A stretch of DNA of 64,000 bases from assembly GCF_963576615.1 (NCBI RefSeq), contig NC_088710.1, positions 17,541,877-17,605,876 on the forward strand, read 5' to 3'. The translations under genes were made by a program, and so were the position numbers. The notes beneath the pieces were generated by a model, which worked only from the letters and a program-made list of their open reading frames with translations, was not told the origin of the DNA and did no database searches. This DNA is from Watersipora subatra (Eukaryota > Bryozoa > Gymnolaemata > Cheilostomatida > Watersiporidae). How positions within the stretch are numbered: the stretch's first letter is position 1; each line of letters begins with the position of its first letter. Shown here one piece after another: positions 58,223-64,000 of this stretch.

Positions 58223-58513
58223 GAAACTTCACACGAGAGGCCCGGCTAAGGCCCTACATAAGAGAAACCTGTTGGGGGCTTACACCACTCCCCTCCACAC
58301 CCCTAGGTGTTTATAACTAGTCGCTTAACATTAGCCGCCCCAACTTGCAACCAGTGAATACAGGCCTGACTATCAATGAACAAAGCTATTTAATTTCGCG
58401 TTTTCGCTCGTTCGTTATGATAGTTTAGTTTCGAACATGAAATTTTTGCGAGAGGATGACTCCGCAAATACGCAAAAGTTAGATGAGGCGAATACATAAG
58501 TGTCCTAGGGTAG

Positions 58514-59400
58514 ACGAATTGATTCGATTTACCAATATGCAAAAAGGCTCAATCCATTGCTTCACATTAATATAAATACCTCGTTACTCAGCTGTAGTTA
58601 TTGTATACAATACTATTATATACTACAACTATACTGTTATAATATATTATTACTCTTATTATTACTATCTCTATGATTAGTAATTTATTACTGCATTGAC
58701 TTAAAATCAATCACGAACAGTGATATCCTATTAGACCAAGTAGTTAATCGTACGTAAGTGCAGTCAAGTAATGCCAGCTGCACACGTTTAACGTTTTCAT
58801 AAACCTCGATATCCCCAACTATGTTTATTTGTCGATAATATGTAGTATTATTGTTTATGCACCGCGCAACGATATAGTACAGTTTTATAGTTTGCCTGTG
58901 CACTGGCAACCAGTTTTGCTATGCTGATTAGATCGTCATGCGCATGAATGTTAACTACATATAATTCAAGCATCAGGCCTCATCCTATGCAGTTGTCTAA
59001 ATCTATCCCTACGAACTCAGTGGTAGGCTGAACCTAGTTTACTGGTCTAGTTGTTCTCAGTTTTGCGGTTTGTTGGCAAGATTTTCTTTCGCTGGATAAG
59101 TAGTTTCACTAGTCTGGTGATAAAACCATAGATATAAAAACCTATATTGGCCAATAATAGCCCATTGGTTGCCTTGTCAGACTTAAATAGCAGTTACGTC
59201 ATTGTATTGTACCTAACGCTTGGCTGCACTGTTGTTTACAATGGAGCTAACGAGGAGGTGACAAAATCACATTTATTTTCACATAAAAACCTTCTTGGAT
59301 ACATAATCCAGTAAGCCAAAGCGATTCTGTGATATTATCTGATAACCACCATAGATTAAAACTATAAAAGTTGTGAAATGTTAAACACAAATCATGAGAC
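58514..59400. other. Unassigned upstream region
   Basis: AT-rich with short chance frames. It is about 2.5-3.4 kb upstream of the WDR82 start, so a WDR82 noncoding first exon or promoter could lie here or nearer; none is identifiable. Confidence 0.35.
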
Positions 59401-59404
59401 ATCA

Positions 59405-59517
59405 GGGCTTTATTTGCCACCCCCTCTCTCTTTTCGCCTTCCCTCTTCTCCCAAGAAGAAATGAGAAGGGGAAAAGAGAGAAGAGGGAAAGAAGAGGGGG
59501 GGGGGGGCAAATAGCCC
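59405..59517. repeat. Polypyrimidine/polypurine inverted repeat
   Basis: GGGCTTTATTTGCCACCCCC then about 30 nt of C and T (59418-59452) is followed by an almost pure A/G arm with a run of twelve G (59463-59507) and GGCAAATAGCCC. The arms can pair and are also able to form triplex-type structures. Confidence 0.85.
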
Positions 59518-59753
59518 ACCCACCAAAAGAGCCAAACCCTGGCTAAGTAAATAGACTAATATCATGCTGAACTAAACATGACTAAATATGATGAGTATGC
59601 AAGTATGTCTTATATCAAAAATGAGACAGAATGATTATTTTACAACTGGCTATGTACCTCGGTCACTAAAGCTGAAGTGTAATGATTGTATCACTAGCAT
59701 CGTGGATGTTACCAACTATGATGTCAACCAAGCAACGAATTCCCTAATCACAG

Positions 59754-59898
59754 TTAAAGGTTGACTTGCAACAAAATTCACATTACAGCTATTTGGTATC
59801 AAAAGATTCACCATGTCCTACTCTGTTGTGTTGTAAGTGCTAAACATGTGGAAATGTGATTACAAGCTTTCAAAAGCTCAAAAACGAAAGTAAGTAAT
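59754..59898. mobile_element. Single arm of the TTAA long-inverted-repeat family
   Basis: TTAA then AGGTTGACTTGCAACAAAAT, closely matching the left arm of 11158-12037 up to GCTCAAAAACGAAA; then unrelated AT-rich sequence. A truncated or solo-arm insertion. Confidence 0.82.
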
Positions 59899-60560
59899 TT
59901 TTGTACTTAAGTAATTAAGTAAACGGTAAGTAATTTTTGTACTTATTAAATACGAGATAAACGAATGAGTATAAAGTAGTAAATAAATGAGAGAAAGCAA
60001 CAACTTGAATTATTATTGCTCTATCCTAAGCTTTGCATTTTTTGGTGTATTTTCTACTATCTATTATCTAAACAATTCATTGTTGTAATTATTGTCTATT
60101 TATTTGTTATTCACTATGTTCATTTGTCATTTGCTAATAGTGATGGTTAATTCAAACATTAATTATTATAATGTAATAAAAAACATTAATTATTATAATA
60201 CAATAAATGTTAATATTTTTTGTTATGAACAAATAATTGAATAGATTGATTGATAATTTTTTTTATAAATAACAGTCAAATAATAAAAAAATTAATCAAG
60301 TATGGTATACATACACATGTATATATATATGTATGGATACATTTAACTTAGTTCATATTGCCAATTCGCTGACAGTGTGTACATCAGATGGTGGACATGA
60401 TGGAATGTGATAATAATTGTAGTCCTAATGTGGCAATGTATGCATTGGCAAGAATTACACACTATTTCAATTTGCTGCATACCATTTACCTATGGTGCTT
60501 TCAATTTGCTTTCACTCACTAATAGCTTTCACTAACTTGTATTTGCTTTTCAAACTCAAA
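59899..60560. other. AT-rich region with short duplicated words
   Basis: AAGTAATTTTTGTACTT is repeated near 59890-59940, ACATTAATTATTATAAT is repeated near 60157-60195, and a short TA run lies near 60320-60335. No gene recognised. Confidence 0.5.
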
Positions 60561-60574
60561 AAATGAGTGTCACA

Positions 60575-60660
60575 TTCTGCTGAACAAGTGCTCAGATACT
60601 GGCGTAAAGGGAGAACTACTTAAATATCCCGAGTTTGCTGCTACACATAGTAATTTCATT
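60575..60660 (+). pseudogene. Possible hAT dimerisation-domain relic
   Basis: Across two frames the + strand reads EQVLRYWRKGRTT then LKYPEFAATH, which resembles the LxYW...YPxLAxxA start of the hAT C-terminal dimerisation domain. Very short, and no flanking TIR identified. Confidence 0.3.
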
Positions 60661-63600
60661 AGTACTATTCTATTTTGGTCGTTTGTAATGTCAGCTGGCA
60701 GAAACTATTATTTTATTGGTTGTTGATTTTGTTGCCGTAACAGTAAGCTATATGTAGTGATGCGTTGATTAATCCTGTGTGATATGACTCGAGTGTTGAT
60801 GAAGATGCAAATCTGGTAGCTAGTTTTTATAAATTGTGAGAAATGTCAGGCTCTGGATCAATAAGCATTTCTGGACAAACTGTAAAAAACAATTTGATTG
60901 TCATCACTGACAACCTTTACACAGGTCCCTGTATAATGTGTTGGAGTGAACACAAGAGTCAGATGCCAAGTTGACTGAAATTAAGTCCTGATATTCTATG
61001 CACTCCCCTTGCAACTAATGCTTGGTGGATCACTTAGTCATGAGGAATCACCATATGCACCCCATAGATCGAGGAAGACCACAGCAACTTTGACAATACT
61101 TATAGGCCTATTTTGTAAAAAAAGCGCATTGAGAAACCGCTCTATGATATATGATAAAATAAAACTGCAATAATCAATGTTTATTTTATTTCTAAGCTTG
61201 TTTTGCATAAAAGTTATCCAACAACATTGGTGTGGGTAAACCACTTTTATTTAGAGCAAAGGCTGAAAAAGCTTGCTCGTAGACAGGTGGCGAATCGATA
61301 AAGAACTAATTTTGTCTAAAGAACTGACTCGAATCGATTGATTGGAAGTTAAGACAACTAGAGAATAGAATTGTAGTGTTTTGCTTATTGAATCAATTAC
61401 CATTTGATCTATGATGCAAAATAATTGGGAATAGAATTATTAATTTTTGGATGAGAATTAGATGGAATCGAGCCATTTTTTAAAGCCTTGAAAACATCTT
61501 TGAGGAACAATACTGTACCTTATTTCGATTTAGCAACAATTAATAGCTGAGTGTCGAAAGCAGCACAAAGTAAATAAAAGGTTTACAGAAAATGCAATAA
61601 CTTTACAACAAAAGAAATACAACGCGACAATATCAAAACTCGCTCTTTCAATTTTATCGCGACGTTAAATGCAGCGGAAATCAATGTGTATCCGAGCAAA
61701 CGCGGACCTATCAATGCTACAGAAAGAAGAATTGTGGGAAGGTTCTTGGCGGCATGAGAACTTCCTGTTCCTGAATAATTAGATAATCTGACAATCACGA
61801 CATCTCAGTACATCACAAAGGCATTTGGTTAATGACTTATTATAAGGTTTTTTGGACGATGTCATACAACATTTGCGTTCATACATAGTTATTTTCAACT
61901 TTATGTGCCTGTAAGTATGGTTATGCCAATATTATGTTTTATCATACCGCCTAACTCGTGTCATTTCGTCACGCCACTCATGTTAATATTTGACTGATAG
62001 TGGAAGGGGAGGTTGATATACTCGCTTGTTTTGCGGGTAAAATAATGTTTGAGAAGGTATTTTTCATTTATTATTTAAAGTGGTCTTCAATTAAATTTAT
62101 GTATGTTATGCGCTCTTTGGAATTTAAATATTGTTCTAAGGATGTTTCGTATTTCTGTTTAAAGTTTAACAAATTCGTGAGATCTTGCTCAAATATGAAT
62201 AAATTTGCTAAAGTAGACTTTACAAATTACAAACTTGCAAAATTTAACATACATGTGAGGTAGGTTTATCAACACAATCTTCTCAAAATGCTTATTCGAA
62301 CTATCACGTAGTGTGTTATCGCATTCTGAGCACACATCTCTCTTCGTATTGATAATAACTATTTCTTTTGACGCCTTATCTATTTTGATCAAGCTCTGCA
62401 CACCAACGTAGACTATAGTTGACAAGGTACTCTTTCAACTCCTTAACGTGAAACGTAGGTGTATGTAATTTCTTAAAGTGATAATACATGGGTCTATTAA
62501 CTGTAAAGAATACAAATGCAACGAATGGTCCAGCAACGTTTCAATACTTGGAAAAACAATTAGAGGTTTTGGTGAACTGCAAGTTATGGCACGTCATTTG
62601 GCAGACTACAAAAGTTTGTCTCACTAGCTAGTATTGCTTGTTGATCACAAGCCATCAGAGTGACCCAAACTAGGAACGTTGTTGATAGGTATATGCTTAA
62701 AGTTTATGTTTACACACCTTGGCAGAAACTCGCAAATTTGTTAAAGCTAGCTTGTTCAAGCTTGGTATAATGCTTTCTGATATATTCAACTTTTCTGCTT
62801 TCGAAACTAAGCTTCTGATTCCTAAATCATTGTAAATTTTCTCATGTTTTGGTTTTTATTACAACCATATGCAAGTTTGTCTCACTCACTTTGTTTTTGA
62901 GGCAATGGTATGTTCAGATGTTACTTATTATCCCTTTCATCGCTGTCTGCGTGATAATTCATGTTAGCATAGCTAATGATGTTATATATTACTACTGTTT
63001 TAAATTTTATTCACATTTAAAATTTGTATGTTGTGTAATGACCTTCTGTTGCAAAATAGGAAATATGATCTTGGGCACTACTGTCTTTTTTCAGAAAGGC
63101 TCTGTTATCTTTCCTGTGTATTTCTCATCACACCCTGCGGTCGCTCACTGCGTTTACAGATGAGTTGATAGATTTTAGTTGTGACACAATGAGTCATTGT
63201 ATTCTCTGGGATGTGTGAAATTTCATAACAAGCCTTTAATACTTTGTAAGTGTGGCTGGCTATGCGTTTTAACATTTTCAGTGATTCACGTTGCATGATG
63301 ATACATTTTCGCTAGTTCAAAACTTCAGCAAGTACCTCCAACCTTGTCTATCTGCTATTTCAGTAGCCATCAATGATTTTAGCAGTTTGAATACTTGAGA
63401 GATTTCACTTCGAGAGTTTTATTACTTTGAGAGCTCCATGTTAATACCGTTTTGGATATTGTCAAAGTTGGAATAGTTGAAAGTTGGTCAGGTTGGATAT
63501 TCTGCTTTCTCATCATGATTAGAACAGTTTGTTAGGGAGCTTCATTTAGTCAATAATAGACACACACCGCCATGGAACAACCAAGCATTTTTCTGGTCAG

Positions 63601-63675
63601 CAATTTTAGCTTTTGCGAGTTATGGGGAAGTTATAGCAGCTCAACAAGAATATTTAGCTGGAACTTCATCTACAT
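60661..63675. other. Unassigned region
   Basis: AT-rich. Short frames only. An ATG in good context (CCGCCATGG near 63572) opens 48 codons that run straight into the TA-type element, so I do not call it a gene. Confidence 0.4.
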
Positions 63676-64000
63676 ACAGTCAAACATGGATAACTCGCCC
63701 TCGGATAGCTCGAACACATGGTTAACTTGAACAGTTTTTTGCCCAACGGCTACTGAGATGGTTGTTATCGCTTTAGAATATCACTTTATTCCAAGCCATA
63801 GAGATAAACCTCATCTTTTAGTAGTTCATAGGTATTGTTATTACCATTATCTGCAAAATATTTTTGTCGACGACTTTTTTAAAGGTTTGGTGAAATATGA
63901 TTTTTACCAAACATCCGCTTAGTGATGGTCCTTTGAAGGCAAGTGAAAGCGAGGTAACCTTCGCATAAACTTTTAAAAAATCGGCAAAATTGATCTGGTT
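63676..64000. mobile_element. TA-type element related to 45995-47124, cut by the window end
   Basis: TA then CAGTCAAACATGGATAACTC, with TTTTTTGCCCAACGGC and CCAAGCCATAGAGATAAACC. It aligns with 57657-58222 and, inverted, with the right part of 45995-47124. Confidence 0.78.

Larger units (their letters stand above)
57301..58513. mobile_element. Fold-back-ended element with nested TA element
   Basis: Left end CTACCCTAGGACACTTATAT (57301) and right end ATAAGTGTCCTAGGGTAG (58496-58513) are inverted copies. Both sides also carry TTTCGC/GCGAAAAT-rich words. The interior contains the CAGTCAAACTCGG-type element 57657-58222. Confidence 0.65.

Noticed and set aside
62189-62425. - strand frame of 78 codons with TIVYVGVQSLIKIDKASKE
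   Set aside because: Non-ATG start, no splice partner and no recognised domain; likely chance.
62849-63163. 104-codon + strand hydrophobic frame
   Set aside because: Composition follows the T-rich base content; no signal, splice or family support.
63572-63715. ATG in strong start context (CCGCCATGG)
   Set aside because: The frame runs into the TA-type repeat at 63676 and has no downstream exon within the window.
1-64000. CRISPR arrays, operons or prokaryotic insertion
   Set aside because: The only regular repeats are directly abutting tandem units without spacers, and genes are spliced; nothing prokaryotic is seen.

Overview
This window is nuclear DNA from an animal. It is AT-rich, has spliced genes with long introns and GT-AG junctions, and is crowded with small DNA transposons, fold-back elements, tRNA-derived SINEs, a solo LTR, non-LTR retrotransposon debris and TA microsatellites. 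There are no operons or ribosome binding sites. The proteins are ordinary animal families, and the repeat style fits a marine invertebrate. A lophotrochozoan is my guess, but the sequence alone does not settle the phylum.

Two conserved genes can be rebuilt exon by exon. (1) A MYDGF (myeloid-derived growth factor, UPF0556) homologue lies on the + strand at 2150-10696, in five exons coding 153 residues. It has a signal peptide, two cysteines at the family spacing and a KDEL-like C-terminus, HSEL. (2) WDR82, the WD40 subunit of SET1/COMPASS and PNUTS-PP1 complexes, lies on the - strand at 29804-55965. Nine coding exons give 315 residues; every splice phase closes and the length matches the family. 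Between them, on the - strand at 17860-19284, is a 474-residue reading frame with a helical N-terminus and a long Ser/Thr-rich acidic tail. I do not recognise it. A CpG-dense patch at 28430-28830 could be its distant first exon or promoter.

Layout: 1-2149 has no recognised gene. 2150-10696 is MYDGF, whose introns hold two TTAA-flanked elements, a hAT MITE with a perfect 8-bp duplication and a pogo/Tigger-like element. 10.7-17.8 kb is repeats, including a large minisatellite at 15514-16154. 17.86-19.3 kb is the orphan gene. 19.3-29.8 kb is mostly unassigned, with SINEs, an inverted broken copy of WDR82 exon 7 and the CpG-dense patch. 29.8-56.0 kb is WDR82. Its intron 4 contains a near-continuous pile of transposons joined by TA microsatellites (42956-48544), intron 3 is almost entirely one long-inverted-repeat element, and intron 5 carries an antisense hAT transposase relic. 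56-64 kb is further repeats, including a LINE fragment whose reverse-transcriptase tail has been tandemly amplified.

Most open frames in the window are chance or repeat-derived. I did not find a convincing new multi-gene system. The most notable items are the inverted exon duplication of WDR82, the transposon/TA-microsatellite array, the minisatellite that switches from a 33-bp to a 20-bp unit, and the unassigned Ser/Thr-rich protein.
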